Assembly (NCBI GenBank): GCA_029204225.1
Contig: CM055093.1
Coordinates: forward strand, 30,393,777-30,457,776
Length of the DNA stretch: 64,000 nt
Reading direction: 5' to 3'
Source: Diphasiastrum complanatum
Lineage: Eukaryota; Streptophyta; Lycopodiopsida; Lycopodiales; Lycopodiaceae
Numbering within the stretch: the first letter of the stretch is position 1; the number at the start of each line of letters is the position of its first letter. The notes below the pieces were generated by a model, which saw only the letters and a program-made list of their open reading frames with translations, was not told the DNA's origin and did not search any database. Below, piece by piece: positions 43,586 to 62,779 of this stretch. A program made the translations under genes and the position numbers.

Positions 43586-46500
43586 ATCAGGGTGATGCAG
43601 GTATGCACGATCTGGTGGAGCTATGGGATAGCGTCTTTCACCAGAAAAAATAGCACTCGGAGAGTCTCAGGAGAGAGGACTCCATACGGGGTATCGACAG
43701 TCCGGATGGCATGAGACAACAAAGTTCCTTCGATCGGAGCTTTGGGGAAGATCAGAACGATCGTCGTAGGTGTATTCCAGGGAGAATTCACGGAGAAACT
43801 TGCAGTTTCGATGGTTTCGGGGAAATCATTGATGTTGGCTACGTTATTCACTGTGTGGATAGCCGTTTGGCGTAACGGGGCTTGCAAAGGATTTGCAAAG
43901 AGCAGTGAGAGAAAGCCATAGCAATTTACAGGGTTAGATTGGGTGGAAAACTGAGGAAATTTTTGAAATTTCTAGTTTCGTGGGGTGCTGACGGATTTCT
44001 GGGAAAATCGGCTTGTTTGCAGTCAATATCGCACTAATCAGAGAGCCGTAAATTGCATCAGATGCCTTGAGGTAGGATGACCTCATCCAGGCATGGAGCT
44101 GCAAGAAGAAGCTCAGGGAAAGCCTGAGTGGAGCCCAAGATATCTTCATCTTTCCTCTGCTAGGGTTTACAGGTGGAAAATCAAAGTTCTCTCACTGTGG
44201 GGGATGTTTTTAGGACCTATAAAAGGATACAAAGGGGCGCCCTGACAACGTGACGTAGCAGCCAAGAGGCCGTGTATGGTCGTGGGCTATTAGAAGAGCC
44301 AGATCTGATTTTGTAGAGGGCTACCATAGCTAACAAGAAGCTTGAAAGCTTGAGGAAGAGAAGATGAAGGAGGAGGACCTCGCGGGTCTGCTCGCGCGCG
44401 AAGGAGGAGCTTTCTCATAATGTATAAAGGGGTCCCGCGGACCTAGGATCATGGATCGACGCGCAGAGGCAGACAGAGCCATTGGATTTGAAGCCATGGT
44501 TAAGTCTGATGTAAGTCATACCGCTTGCTTGGAATGGATGTTACTCATTTGTAACAAAGCTTCGTGTTGGTTAAGTTTGATGTACGTCGGGTGGCTTGCT
44601 TGGAGGGAAGTCACCCACATCGGGACCCCCGATCTGGCATGGTGCCAGGATGGATCTCAATGTTGGCTTTCGGAACTTCAAGTTGGTTAAGTCTGATCGT
44701 TGTTGGCGAGTTGGCTGCTTGTATGGCAAGTGGGTTTGGATGGCAAGAGTTGAAGGCTGGGAAGCTAAGTCGTGGTTGATCAATGACTAAGATACATTAC
44801 TCGGGGAGCAATCTAGACCGTGAGATTAAAGTGGCCAATGGATGCATTTGAATGGGGCCTGAAGGGCAAGGAAGAAAATAAGTGGCTTTCTTTTCATTAA
44901 AAATTTTCAAATGGAAATCCATTGAAGGGACTCGAAGTCCAAAATGGACTTCACCTCATTAAAAACTTCAAAATGAAGAATCAGTTCAAATTTGCAAGGC
45001 ATTTTGGAAATGGACCTATCTTTGGCTAGAAGGCACCTATTTTGGCCATCCTTGGGCCAAAATGACCCCTAAAACTGGCTACTCAGAGCCAGCGGACAGA
45101 GCGACGTCATAGAGTAGGGAGAAACATGTTTCGAGGAACTTTTGTCACCATTCTATTGAGCAAAGTGCAGGTGACCTCGTGATGGGCTACATTCGCCATT
45201 TGGGTACCGTAGGGCCTAATTTGGGGCAATTTTTGGCTGGTGAAACCTGCCACAGGGTGGTACATTGAGGCATAATCACTTTGAAATCATCATTACTTAC
45301 TCCTGACAGGGTAACAAGGTGTTTAGAAGTGGTAAATGTGGTATGGGAACGAATGGTAGTGGAATTGTGTGGAGAAAGCTAGTATTGGCGACGAAAGTGT
45401 AGTTTGGCGATGGAAGTGCACTTTGGCAACGTGACTACTCATCATTGGCAACAATTTTGAGAGGGAAAGCAATCACAGGTGAGAGGTAGTCATGGTATGC
45501 CGGTTACAGGTGAAACATTCTTGTGATCAGGTTCAACTCTTGGAGTTCGAACCAACCAACGTCAAGTGGTGTTTTGGGGGAATGCTCTCACAGGTATGAT
45601 CGGCAGTGGCATTGTCGAGTCAGGTGATAGCTGCATTGACACACGCATCTGTAGCTTGAAAATTTCTCGTTCGGAGGGAAATATGGGCTAGCTTGGAGGT
45701 ACACACATATTGGTGGTCACAGGTGATGGAAGTGCGAGGCGGTGCCGGTTGAAAGCCATTGGGCAAGATAGCAGACTTGCATTGGAGGAGCTGTGTGTGG
45801 GACACGCAGAGGATGAAGAACGAGTCGATAATCACACTTTGGTTGCTCTTGGCGAGTGGTGAGTGTGATGATTTTGCGGTTTTGCAGTCGGTAAGTCAAT
45901 TTTGATCAAGTCATTGTAGCTGTGGAGCAGCGTATCAGGTTTGTCATCGAGGAGATACACCTCAACTGCTAGTTTGGATAAGTCAAGTCAATTTGCCATA
46001 TCAGTATTGCATTAGGGATGCAGATTTTAGTGATGAAAGGGTGCAGATCATTTGGTTTGGGCCATGGAAGATCTCACAGGTTCACTTGGAGGGATATTGG
46101 CATGCACAATCATGTGAGAAACTTGATGGTGGCTTTGGAGTTCACATCTCAATGTATTATCAGGGAGTGGTTTGGAACCATGATTAGGGATGGCATTGGA
46201 ATACCTGGTAGGGATAGCACTGCAGGATGACATGGGATGATCATCAGGGGGCAGTTATTTCATATTGGACTTGAGTCATTGGCATGGACATGACTTACAG
46301 GGGGATTCATGATGGAATCAAGAAGCTGCAAATGCAAATGGGCAAAGCGTGAAGCTTTGAGAGCCAGCTCTAGGTTGGAGAGCTGATGGAGATCGCACGG
46401 GCTGTGATCGGAGGGCAAGCACCATGATGGGTGTTTTGCTAGCGATCTACTAGAGGGGACACTGATGGCGAGGACTTCATGGTGTGCTCATTTGGGAGTA

Positions 46501-48490
46501 CAGGATGGCATTACAGCAGGGGGCCAGTTTTGGACATTGGTATCGATGGGGAGGCATCTACCATCATGGGCGTGGATAAGCTACCTATAGCTTTCATGCA
46601 TTTGGCTGTATTTGCAGGAGTCTAGGCTTGGCACAGGTGTTGGAATTTCCATGGTGCAGATTCTCAGGTGGTGAGATCAGGGATAAGCCTAGAGGGAGTC
46701 ACTCAGAGCCATATACCTCAGTACGATCAGGGAGACAGTAGTCTCGGGCTCCCGTGAGCGGCGACTCAGGGATATGCTTGTGTTGGCATGGTGTCGGGTG
46801 GCACATAACCAGGGAGAGCGAGCAGATGCTAGGAGCCAGGTGGAGCAGGTGATGCTTTGGAGTTTGGCTTGTCTAGCAGGATGGTGACCAGGATCGGAGA
46901 CATCAGGTGAGCATAGTATGTGGATGACGAGTCCATTGGGGTGGCACTCAGGGAGATGCTACAGTTGCTCAGGTATGATATGTCGTTTGATGTATGGATG
47001 ATGTTCTTCAGTTGGTGCATCATGTGATGACCTAGGGATGGGTCATGCCTACTTGGAGGTAGGTGACATGGAGTGTACCTGGGGTGGTACATATCTTGAG
47101 GGCATGGAGTGCATTACGGAGTGATGTGGATCCAGCATGCCCATGGTTGTGAGCCAACATGGATGGAGATGGTTGCTCAAGGAGTGACAGTTGATACTTT
47201 GGCGAGTGATCATATGAGCTGCATGGTTATATGCACAGTGGTCTCCAAGTTGGCGTCACATGTTGTGTCTATCCATCATTATTTGGTAAGCAGGATGCAG
47301 CTTTTGGTTAGATCCAGTTGGAGTCTAGTTGCACTACAGGTGGATAGATTCTTAGGGAGCTATCAACGGGTAATGGATACTTGGTGATCAGATGGTACAG
47401 GGTACAAGGTTCTGAAGCTATCCTGCTTGATATGCTATGGATCGTGGGTGAGTTATTCATCACGATAGTGGATCTAGTTTGCATTTGCTTTGGCTTGGAC
47501 TCTATGATGGATACAGTGTTGGTGAGATAGGCTCCTTGGTGGGAGGCCTATAGACTGGTCAAATCAGAGTTGGCAACGTCAAGCATGGAAAGTTGAACCT
47601 ACATGGGATGTAGGACAAGCAGATCATCATCAGTATCTCTGGGAGGTGGGCAAGCTACTCAGGTATAGCCTATGGTGAGGTTTGTGTACATTCATTCATT
47701 GAGTCCTTGGTAGACTCTTGTGCTTAGTGCATGGGGAATGGATGGGGATCAGCTTTTAGGACTTATTGGACAGTTGGATATGCTTGGACGTGAGGGCATC
47801 TTGGTTATAGGTGTGGGCCATGGTTGGAGACCTGATTTGGAGACCAATGGTGTAGCAGCAGATCTATAGGTGGCACAGATGTTGGTATGACAGGATACCA
47901 CAGTTTGGGCAGGCCTTGGTCATGTATTTGACGCTTTATCATTCGTGTTGGTTTGCATGAGTGTGTGTGGGCTTGCATGTTGCCTTGTCACGAGAGTCTA
48001 TATCTGAGTCGTAGTTGTATGTGGTTGTGCATTTGCTACGTCAGAAGCAAAGTGGTCATTTTATGCTCATTGACTTGTCATTGTCTACTAGATTCTATCT
48101 AGTGAGGGTATAGTCTTATGGTGCAGTAAGATTTCCTCAGGTTGAGCCTCAGTCGCTCATGTATGTCAACTTTACAGGTCTGTGCTTGTAAGTGTATGAT
48201 AGGATGTCAGCCTAGCTAGATGGAGGATGTAAGTCTCATGGTGGCAGTGGGATTTCCTCAGTTTGAGCCATGTCGCTCATGTGGTCCACTTGTATTCAAG
48301 TCGGATTGGGGACGAGTTAGTTGGTCGAGAGTGTGGTAGACTCTATGATATGAGCATTGTGTTTGCATGATACTTTGTGGTCAAACCTGGTGGTTTGTTA
48401 GTGTGCTTGAGTGTGAGTCAAGTACATGGTAGTAGGTGACACTCCAGACATTGCTACAAATTATTGTTTTTCACTCTTATCACATTTGAG
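43586..48490 (+). other. non-coding internal region of the LARD-like element
   Basis: The plus strand is strikingly richer in G than in C over much of its length (for example 45300-47900). Only short open frames occur, the longest being 88 codons on the minus strand at 43621-43887, with no recognisable domain. A repeated block lies near 48111 and 48233 (TTTCCTCAG-TTGAGCC...GTCGCTCATGT, about 122 bp apart). No captured host exon was recognised. Confidence 0.7.
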
Positions 48491-48502
48491 CTTAAGGGAG
48501 AG
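48491..48502 (+). promoter_or_regulatory. polypurine tract of the LARD-like element
   Basis: CTTAAGGGAGAG ends right at the start of the 3' LTR. Confidence 0.8.
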
Positions 48503-48979
48503 AGTTAGAAATCAGAGTTAATCTGATATACATTTTATGTAAGCTCTAAACGTGATGATGCCAAATTATTGTATAGTTTATTTGGTTTACTGTATATGGT
48601 TGTGATCGGGACGTGACCCGTTAGGATATATTGATCGGGCACTGATCCCGTAGACGACTACTTGGGTTAGCCGGGTAGCCACACGTAGGAAGAAATTAGC
48701 CTGTACAGTGATTTTGAGTTCATTATGCTATACTCAGGGGCATGTCTTGGGTTTGTCAGTATATGTGGCCATATTGGGCCTAACTCTAGTTTGGCAGGTG
48801 GTAGGCCAATTTAGTGACACCTGTTGAGGCATGCAGTTTGGGGCTTTGCTATATGTACAATGTTTCTTCATAATAGACTTAACTTTTGTTGTGCCATCTT
48901 TGAGAGCTTGTGAAGAGTGGCTATGGTGATTGTGTGATGTGATCTGCATACTGCACTAGATCCTAACAAAATTTCAACT
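48503..48979 (+). repeat. 3' LTR of the LARD-like element
   Basis: 477 bp, AGTTAGAAATCAG to AATTTCAACT, followed by the target duplication TTGAT at 48980-48984. Confidence 0.88.
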
Positions 48980-48984
48980 TTGAT

Positions 48985-49739
48985 TACACTCTTACCTCCA
49001 CTTATGACGTGATCTCTCTTCAAAGTAGCTTCCTAAGAGGACATAGGCGAACATAGTATCTGACAAACACCCCTTCTCCTAACATGTGGCAAAAGTTTCA
49101 GCAATGTTTTTGTCCAAATTTTGTTGTATTGCTCTTGATTTGTCTAAAGATTAGCTTGGCAGATCGCTTTTATTGTATACACTAAAATTGTGAGAAAATG
49201 ATTCTAAAATGTGTTTCTTCCAATTCATCGTGATCCCTTTATCCCTCAACTATGTCCAAAAATTTTCAAGGTCAAATTTGGCCTTGATTTGGGCATTTGA
49301 AATATTCTAGCCCACGTTATCCAAAATAGAGGGAGTATTCAAAAAATGGGCCTTTTTGAACTTTTTTTTTTTTTTTTCAGCTTATAGAAATTGTACTTTA
49401 AAACAAATCTAGCCCTTTGAGCCTCTTTATTGCATTTTAGCTTGAATTTTTTTTAATGAAAATTCGAATTTTGCTTTTCAAAAGTGCAGAATAAGGCCCA
49501 TGCGTATCCGACGATGAATCTCATACTTGAAAACACAATTACCATTATTGTAGGTGCTTTTCAGCACATGACTCCTTGCAATGGCATGCAAATCCATAAA
49601 TTTTTTTATATAAGTCATCAAAGATACACAAATGATCTATTGCATGACTATAATTTTCAATTGTAAACTTGTAATTTTTTCAATGGATCCATGCATAAAT
49701 TGTCCAAGGATAATTTTCCTCAGACAAATGCAAAAGAGA
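48985..49739. other. non-coding stretch, nothing recognised
   Basis: This is AT-rich sequence with an 18-bp T run near 49360. It could be the upstream, unrecognisable part of the copia remnant that follows. Confidence 0.4.
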
Positions 49740-50408
49740 GCAAATGAAAGAGTATCCATTTCACTTCGTTATTGGATCTCTCATATATGTCATGATATGT
49801 ACTAGTCCAAACATTGCTTATGTAGTGAGCACACTAAGTAACACATTGAAAAGCACTTATAATGGTGCTAAGATATGTACCCAGTGCATCTGCTATAAAC
49901 AACCCTAGTGCAGAAAATAGTCATGTCCTTCAGGGCTACACAGATGCAGATTGGAAAAAAAACATGGATACCCAAATTTAATCCACATCAAGCTATGTAT
50001 ACTCAACAATGTTCCTATTTCGTAAAACAATAGACAATATACTTCAAAAGTATCATCTTCCATTGAAATAAAATATATCTCTGCAACACTTGCAATAAAC
50101 GAATATATTTGGCTTAGACAATTACTCTTTGATGACTAGCTCATAATAGTGCAACTCAATTGTTTTGTGACAATCAAAGTGCTATTGCATTGTCGCTAAA
50201 TATCAGATTTCATTCCAAGAGTATACATTAAGGTAGAATATCATAACACTAAGTCCTAAATAGGCAAGTCTATTTGATTTTCTATAGAACACAGGTCATT
50301 GCTACAAACATTTTCACCAAGGCTCTAAATTTAGAGAATTATAATAGATTTTGTAAGATGCTCAAGTTAAAAAAAAAGGAAGTTACAAGAATCATCATTA
50401 AGAGAGAG
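49740..50408 (+). pseudogene. copia reverse transcriptase end and RNase H (element H)
   Basis: This is a heavily decayed coding end. Short in-frame pieces read YVLVQTLLM (RT end), LQGYTDADWKKNMDTQI and SSYVYSTMFLFRK (RNase H), EIKYISATLA, NEYIWLRQLLFDD, and CNSIVL near the CDN motif, with stops throughout. It ends in AAGAGAGAG directly before an LTR start, as a polypurine tract would. Confidence 0.7.
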
Positions 50409-50990
50409 TGTTAGAATTCTCACCTAATTTTATTTTTTGATACCCACCTACCACTTGCCTAGATCACAATTATGTATTATGGCAGGTGTGAGCATGCCTT
50501 GCTACAGGCATAGTAAGGTCGTCGTACCTACCTCGTTGTAGAGCAGCTCGATAGGTAGTGGCGACTTGCTACACCAAGTAGCAAGGCTGCTCATGCTTGC
50601 TACATACTACATAATGGCCTAAAGGAATTGAACACTTAAAAAGGGAGGAGCAATGCCTTCCACCACCCAATCTACAACGTCACCCCCTTTCTGCCCCCAA
50701 AAAATGAACAATAGGAAAAGACAGAGGTGTTCAAGGAGATGGCGAATGGCCCTCTACCAAGGCTTTCCAACCCGGCCCCATAATGCAACCCAAAAGGAGG
50801 AGGTGTTTAACGAGTCGAAGCTATGCTATCAAGGTGGGCCTATCATCTACTAATGGATATAGTTTCATATTTGAACAAAACAAAGAGGAGTATCAATAGT
50901 CTATAGAATGGGTTTAAAAAAAAAAGAACCCCCTTATATCTCAATGTAAATTGTTCCTAGTATCTGACCAATCAAAGAAAAGGACTAACA
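50409..50990 (+). repeat. 3' LTR of copia element H
   Basis: It starts TGTTAGAATTC and ends GGACTAACA, so the termini TGTTAG/CTAACA are inverted. About 582 bp. It contains a cluster of CTTGCTAC motifs (50500-50610). No 5' LTR was seen, so the element is truncated upstream. Confidence 0.65.
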
Positions 50991-51069
50991 TAATAGGATT
51001 TCATAACGTTTTGAGCTTGCCGGTCAACATGACGCTCTGAAAGGTTTCTGGCCCTTCAATGTGAATGTT

Positions 51070-52545
51070 CAGAATTTACATCTCTCCATTTCTCTTATGT
51101 GTGCGCCGTGCGTTGCTGTTTTCTTCGAAAACGGACATCTTCGATCGTAGTAGCACCTGTTTTCTCTCTTGGATCGAGAAGGTATGTACGTTAAGCTCAT
51201 TTTTTAGGTGCATCGCCATCAGATAGGATATGCTTGGCTGCAAAAGAATGATAATCACAACAGAAATGATTCATTTCTTTGAGAATTTTTAAGACCTTGG
51301 CTGCAAAAAAGTGATCATCACGAAAGAAATGATGCATTTCTTTGAGATTTTTTTGTCATTAAGACTCGTATAGGATGTGCTTGGCTGCAAAAAAGTGATA
51401 ATCATGTAAGAAATGATCCATTTCTTTGAGAGTTTTCTTTAATTAAGACTTTGAGGTGCATCGCCATCGGATTGGATGTGCTTGGCTGCAAAAAAGTGAT
51501 AATCACGAAAGAAATGATGCATTTCTTTGAGATTTTTCTTTCATTAAGACTTTGAGGTGCATCACCATCGGATAGGATGTGCTTGGCTGCAAAAAAGTGA
51601 TAATCACGAAAGAAATGATGCATTTCTTTGAGATTTTTTTTCATTAAGACTTTGAGGTGCATCGTCATCGGATTGGATGTGCTTGGCTGCAAAAAAGTGA
51701 TAATCACGAAAAAAATGATGCATTTCTTTGAGATTTTTTTTTCCATTAAGACTTTAAGGTGCATCGCCATCGGATAGGATATGCTTGGATTCAAAAGAGT
51801 GATAATCACGAAAGAAACGATACATTTCTTGGAGAAATTTTTTTCGTCAAGACTTTGATATTGCTCTTGGATTGAGAAGGTTTGTATGTAGGTTAAGTTC
51901 ATTTCATGTGCATCGCAATATACTTGGCTGCAAAAGAGGGATAATTTTCAAAGAAATGATCCATTTCTTTGAGAAATTGTCATTAAATCTTTGTAGTTGC
52001 TCTTAGGTTGAGAGGGTATGTATGTGTCTTAAGCTCATTTGAGGTGCATCGCCGTATGCTTGGCTGCAACAAAGTGACAATCGTAAATAAAATCATGCGT
52101 TTCTTTGAGAAATTTTCATTAAATCTTTGTAATTGCTTTTAGATTTAGAAGGTATGGATGTATCTTAAGCTCATTTGCGGTGCATCGCCATATACTTGGC
52201 TGCAAAAGAGAGATAATCTCAAAAGAAATGATGCATTTTTTTGAGAAAGTATCATTAAATCTTTGATACTGCTCTTCTTAGATCGAGAAGGTTTGTATAT
52301 ATGTTAAGCTCATTTGATGTGCGGCTTGGCTGCCAAAGGGTGATAATCACAAAAAAAATTATGAATTTCTTTTAGAATTTTTTTCATTATATCTTTGATA
52401 TATTGCTCTTGGATTGAGATGGTTTGTATGTATGTTAAGCTCATTTGAGGTGCATCGCAATATGCTTGGCTGCGAAAGAGTGATAATTACAAAAGAAATT
52501 ATACATTTCTGAAAAAAACTCATTAAGTCTTTGATGTTACTCGAA
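51070..52545. repeat. tandem array with two unit lengths (~101 and ~136 bp)
   Basis: The anchor TTGGCTGC recurs at about 51234, 51297, 51381, 51482, 51583, 51683, 51785, 51924, 52060, 52196, 52326 and 52466. Spacing is 100-102 bp between 51381 and 51785 and 130-140 bp after that. The longer unit has an extra stretch (TTGCTCTTGGATTGAGAAGG, then TTAAGCTCATTT) missing from the short unit. The short units are the more alike. The array ends about 370 bp before the first visible pyrophosphatase exon. The minus-strand frame at 51402-51902 is a translation of the repeat and not a gene. Confidence 0.9.
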
Positions 52546-52912
52546 CTGACGCATTTCAAGTGGAAAGATGGTGCTCAATCCAAGTTGCTTTTTTACATTA
52601 ATTTCAGATGTCTGATATCTTAGCTGTTTGTAGATAAAAAAGCTCAGATGATCCAAAAAAGAAAGGTTGTGATGAGATGAGATTGAGACTGAGATAAAGA
52701 GAACAAATCAGAAAACAGAGGAAAAAAATCTGGGCATCGGCATTTGTTTGGATGTGTTGTCTGCTGAACTGATTATCTACTAATGTGCTGGACATGATGT
52801 ACCAGGCGTGATACTTGAAATTTTTGGAATGTGATGGAATGTTTTTGCAGCGTTGTACAGTTTTGTACCAAAAGCAAGTTTTATTACGCTTGGAAGCAAC
52901 TATCTGTTTGTA

Positions 52913-59688
<6,776 letters not shown>

Positions 59689-60145
59689 CTCTCTGTGTGA
59701 CCAATTAAGGAATGAGCACTTATACTCTCATTCTTACTTGTCTCACTTTTTTACGTTCAGGGAAATCTATTCACACAAGCAGGCAAGTACAAATATTGGT
59801 GAAATTCAAGACGTTTTGTAGGCTTTGGATCATAATTTGCAAATTGATAGACTTTTGTGAACGATTAGGATGCTTCATAGATCATGAGGTAAGACAAGTC
59901 ATTTATTTCTTCTTAGCTTGGTGTGACATTCTTGGCATCTTGCATTGTCGCCTAATCAGAAAATGTTGGTAAATAAAAGCTCATAATCAAGTTTTGCAAA
60001 CCAAGCTATTATCCCAATATTTGATCTTTTTGAACTTATCTACATTGATTGCTTATATCATGCTCGTTCGAGCGACAACTGGTCATCTTCAGTTGTGCTT
60101 CTGTGTGTATGCTCTGACACATATTTATCTATAAAAGCTATTACC

Positions 60146-60150
<5 letters not shown>

Positions 60151-60230
<80 letters not shown>
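60151..60230. repeat. (GA)n microsatellite, 80 bp
   Basis: 40 uninterrupted GA units followed by TAGATAGATG. Confidence 0.97.
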
Positions 60231-60234
<4 letters not shown>

Positions 60235-61204
60235 TAGATGTAATAATGTCTTTCAAAAGTGTCCAAAATTACGAAAGACTAATGAGTAGATTTTAAGTGT
60301 GTATGCCACACTGTGGGAGCATAGGAAACATCTTTGGAAAGTCTTACTTACATAAAACAAGCTCTCTGCTGCATTAGCAACTAGTAATTAATATGTGATG
60401 AAAATCCTTGGTGTATACAAACTATCACTCTAAATAATTGACATGGAAAAACTAGTAAATGAATCAAAATAGAACACCGAACAATATATAATGCTCACAA
60501 TTGGTCCCCTAAGGTAGTAGCATAATTGGAGTGATGTGAAGCTCATATTCATCGAACAACAAGCGTATGTAAAGTTCTTCAACATTGATCTCAATGTCTA
60601 TTGGGAATGAGGAAATCTTGATCCTGCCATCTAAGAAAAACAGAATATCATCTCTCAAGGGAAACAGCTCAGTACCATTAGGGCAACACATCTCTCATCT
60701 TCATGTAAGATCAACAAGTGCAACATGATAGATGAGTCTCAAAATAAGCAATAATATCAACCTCTGATCTCATAGTACAATAATGCGGATCGAAATATAA
60801 AGTGTTCCTACATCTCTATCTCATCAATAGAGCACGATTGACATATCCTATCTTTGCAAGGAATTCCACAAAACTATTGGTCTTAACTTGAAGGTGGTGT
60901 GATGACACCCTCATTTGACCCAATGTCTATATTGTAAACTATGTGATATCTCAAGGTCCAATGTGGGGCATGTATCGAAACCGTACATGCTCTCATCTCC
61001 AACAAGTGTGTCCTTTAGAACTCCAACTTGACCCCCATTTGTGTAAACCAGAATTTGTGACTATGATATATGATTTGTGTATAAACTACTTGATGTATGC
61101 TTGTGTGCCCTTAGAAAGTTGGGATATAGTGATACCATAGGAGGTATTCTGAGAATAGTAGGATAGGTGATGGTCCTGCTCATGACGTTTCTAAGATCAT
61201 AGAT

Positions 61205-61345
61205 GCACTGTTAAATCACGGACTGCGATTCGGACAACGATCCGAATCACGACCCCCGAATCACTCAAGGGTTGTGATTCGCGATTTGCGAGTAAATTTT
61301 TTTTCGACTAAGAAAATGCATAATCGCGATTCACTGCATCTATGG
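61205..61345. repeat. cluster of inverted GATTCG/CGAATC motifs
   Basis: Within 130 bp there are TGCGATTCGG, GATCCGAATC, CCCGAATCAC, GTGATTCGCGA and AATCGCGATTC. Several pair with each other as short hairpins. It could be a small inverted-repeat transposon remnant; no target duplication was identified. Confidence 0.55.
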
Positions 61346-61379
61346 ATGATGTAATTGCTACATATGCCCTTTGCTGCCC

Positions 61380-62470
61380 ATATTCGAGATTCCAAACTCT
61401 CCAACTCTCTAAAAATATATGATCACACGAAAATGGCATGCACTTGGATAGGGGGCACATCAAACTCCGCTAGCACAACTTGATGAGGACTCGAGAGTTG
61501 GAAACATATCAAATGTGATAACATAGTGATTTGAAGGCATGAGAGGCTAGCCCAATTAAACCGAGGTAATCCCAAAACACCAAGTCTCTACAACATGCAT
61601 GGTATTCCAAGTAAGCAAGGTATCAAAGAGGTAACACTTACTCTCTACATCCTAGATACACCTATAGAAGTATAGTCTCTCCATGTTGACCAAGGAAGTC
61701 TTTCTTTTTACCATTTGGCTCATATGCGTGGCTCATATTGAATTGGGGTCCAATAAAGAGTGTCCCAAGATATATGTAAGAAGAAACAATCTCCAAGTGT
61801 TAATTGTTTAGGAAAAACAATTTTCTATGTGTTTTGAAAATCATCATCATCTTCTTATTTACATTCACCTAAACCCCAAGCCCTATAGGAGTATAGTGTC
61901 CATCACTAGAAGGAGAAACTAGAGTGACATTGTTCACATTTGAGTAGATAGAGGTCACCCAATCTACAACTATTGCTATGACAACCAGTATAGTGTCTTA
62001 TGAGAAATGTATGATCATAATCTTTAGTTTGTCTATTATAATATGCTTGATGCGCTTGAAAAGAGGAATGTTCCCAATGGATAAATCCTTTTTTCTTAGC
62101 ACACACACACACACACACACACAAAACCTTTCTTTCCCACCATTTGGTACCATTGTTGTTGAAAGTACCAAGTTCTAGGTATTTTCATGCTCAAGGGTGC
62201 AAGCCAAAAGAAGAAGGTAGAATTTCTGGAATTTTAGTTCATTGTCTATGTATGTTTGGTGCATAGATAGTGACTATTTTGACCTATGGTTGCAAAATCT
62301 AGATTGGTAATGAGATATGTCTATGATGAATCTACTATTCCTCGAGGATCTATTACGTTTTTCTACAATGAAAATATATTCAGGTGCAAAAATTACAAAT
62401 CCTCTTGAACCAATGGAGGGTGCTACCACATAATTGTGTGACAACAAATTTAGTACCTGAGTCAACACTC
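61380..62470 (-). pseudogene. LINE retrotransposon remnant (endonuclease and RT end)
   Basis: There is no long open frame, but minus-strand pieces give LINE-like motifs. The piece FIIDISHYQSRFCNHR followed by VTIYAPN (about 62330-62260) resembles the end of the endonuclease domain. The piece LEIVSSYIYLGTLFIGPQFN (about 61790-61730) resembles the C-terminal side of LINE reverse transcriptase (YKYLG motif). The distance between them is only about 0.5 kb, so most of the reverse transcriptase is deleted. Stops and shifts are frequent. The assignment rests on these motifs alone. Confidence 0.5.
62101..62124. repeat. (AC)n microsatellite, 24 bp
   Basis: 12 AC units. Confidence 0.95.
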
Positions 62471-62779
62471 TCCATGCCCATCCTCAATTCTTTCCCATGT
62501 TGGATAATCATCTTTTGCTCTTGCTAGCACATGGAAGAAATTATTTATTAGGATTCTTTCTTTCCCTTTCTCTCGTGCTTTCTTTTTCCAGCTTATGAAG
62601 TGAAGATTGTGTTACTAATGGTTTTTGTTTGAGATCTCCAACATGTGTTGTAGTATTCCAAACTATTTTCTCTCTTATGTTTGGCCTTCTACTTTATATC
62701 TCCACCCATTCTTCCTCCATTGTGCCATCTCAAGATTATCCTATTTGTTGGCTTTAACATGTCCTTCATTATTGTTTTC

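Larger units (their letters stand above)
43100..48979 (+). mobile_element. large non-autonomous LTR element (LARD-like), 5880 bp, AGTT...AACT ends
   Basis: LTRs of 474 bp (43100-43573) and 477 bp (48503-48979) flank a 4.9-kb internal region. The primer-binding site TGGTATCAGAGC begins at the very next base after the left LTR. A purine tract (TTAAGGGAGAG) ends at the base before the right LTR. A perfect 5-bp target duplication (TTGAT) flanks the whole. All four signals agree on the ends. The LTRs differ at roughly 17-20 positions (about 4%). The internal region has no gag, protease, integrase or reverse transcriptase on either strand and no frame with a known domain. Such elements borrow the proteins of autonomous relatives. 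Confidence 0.88.
59689..61379. other. pyrophosphatase 3' flank, no gene recognised
   Basis: The first part should be the 3' UTR. A (GA)n run lies at 60151-60230. A minus-strand frame at 60509-60691 (NGTELFPLRDDILFFLDG) is not recognised. A cluster of GATTCG/CGAATC palindromes lies at 61215-61340. Confidence 0.5.

Noticed and set aside
43621-43887. 88-codon minus-strand frame inside the LARD-like element considered as a captured gene
   Set aside because: No domain, no start context or neighbouring exon, and the opposite strand is the element's transcribed strand. Kept only as a note.
50653-50853. 66-codon frame at 50.65 kb considered as the missing pyrophosphatase first exon
   Set aside because: It lies within the LTR of copia element H and has no similarity to the expected N terminus.
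51402-51902. 166-codon minus-strand frame with repeated KKCIISFVIITFLQPS
   Set aside because: It is a read-through of the ~101-bp tandem array; the repeat is not a multiple of three overall, and the protein has no independent support.
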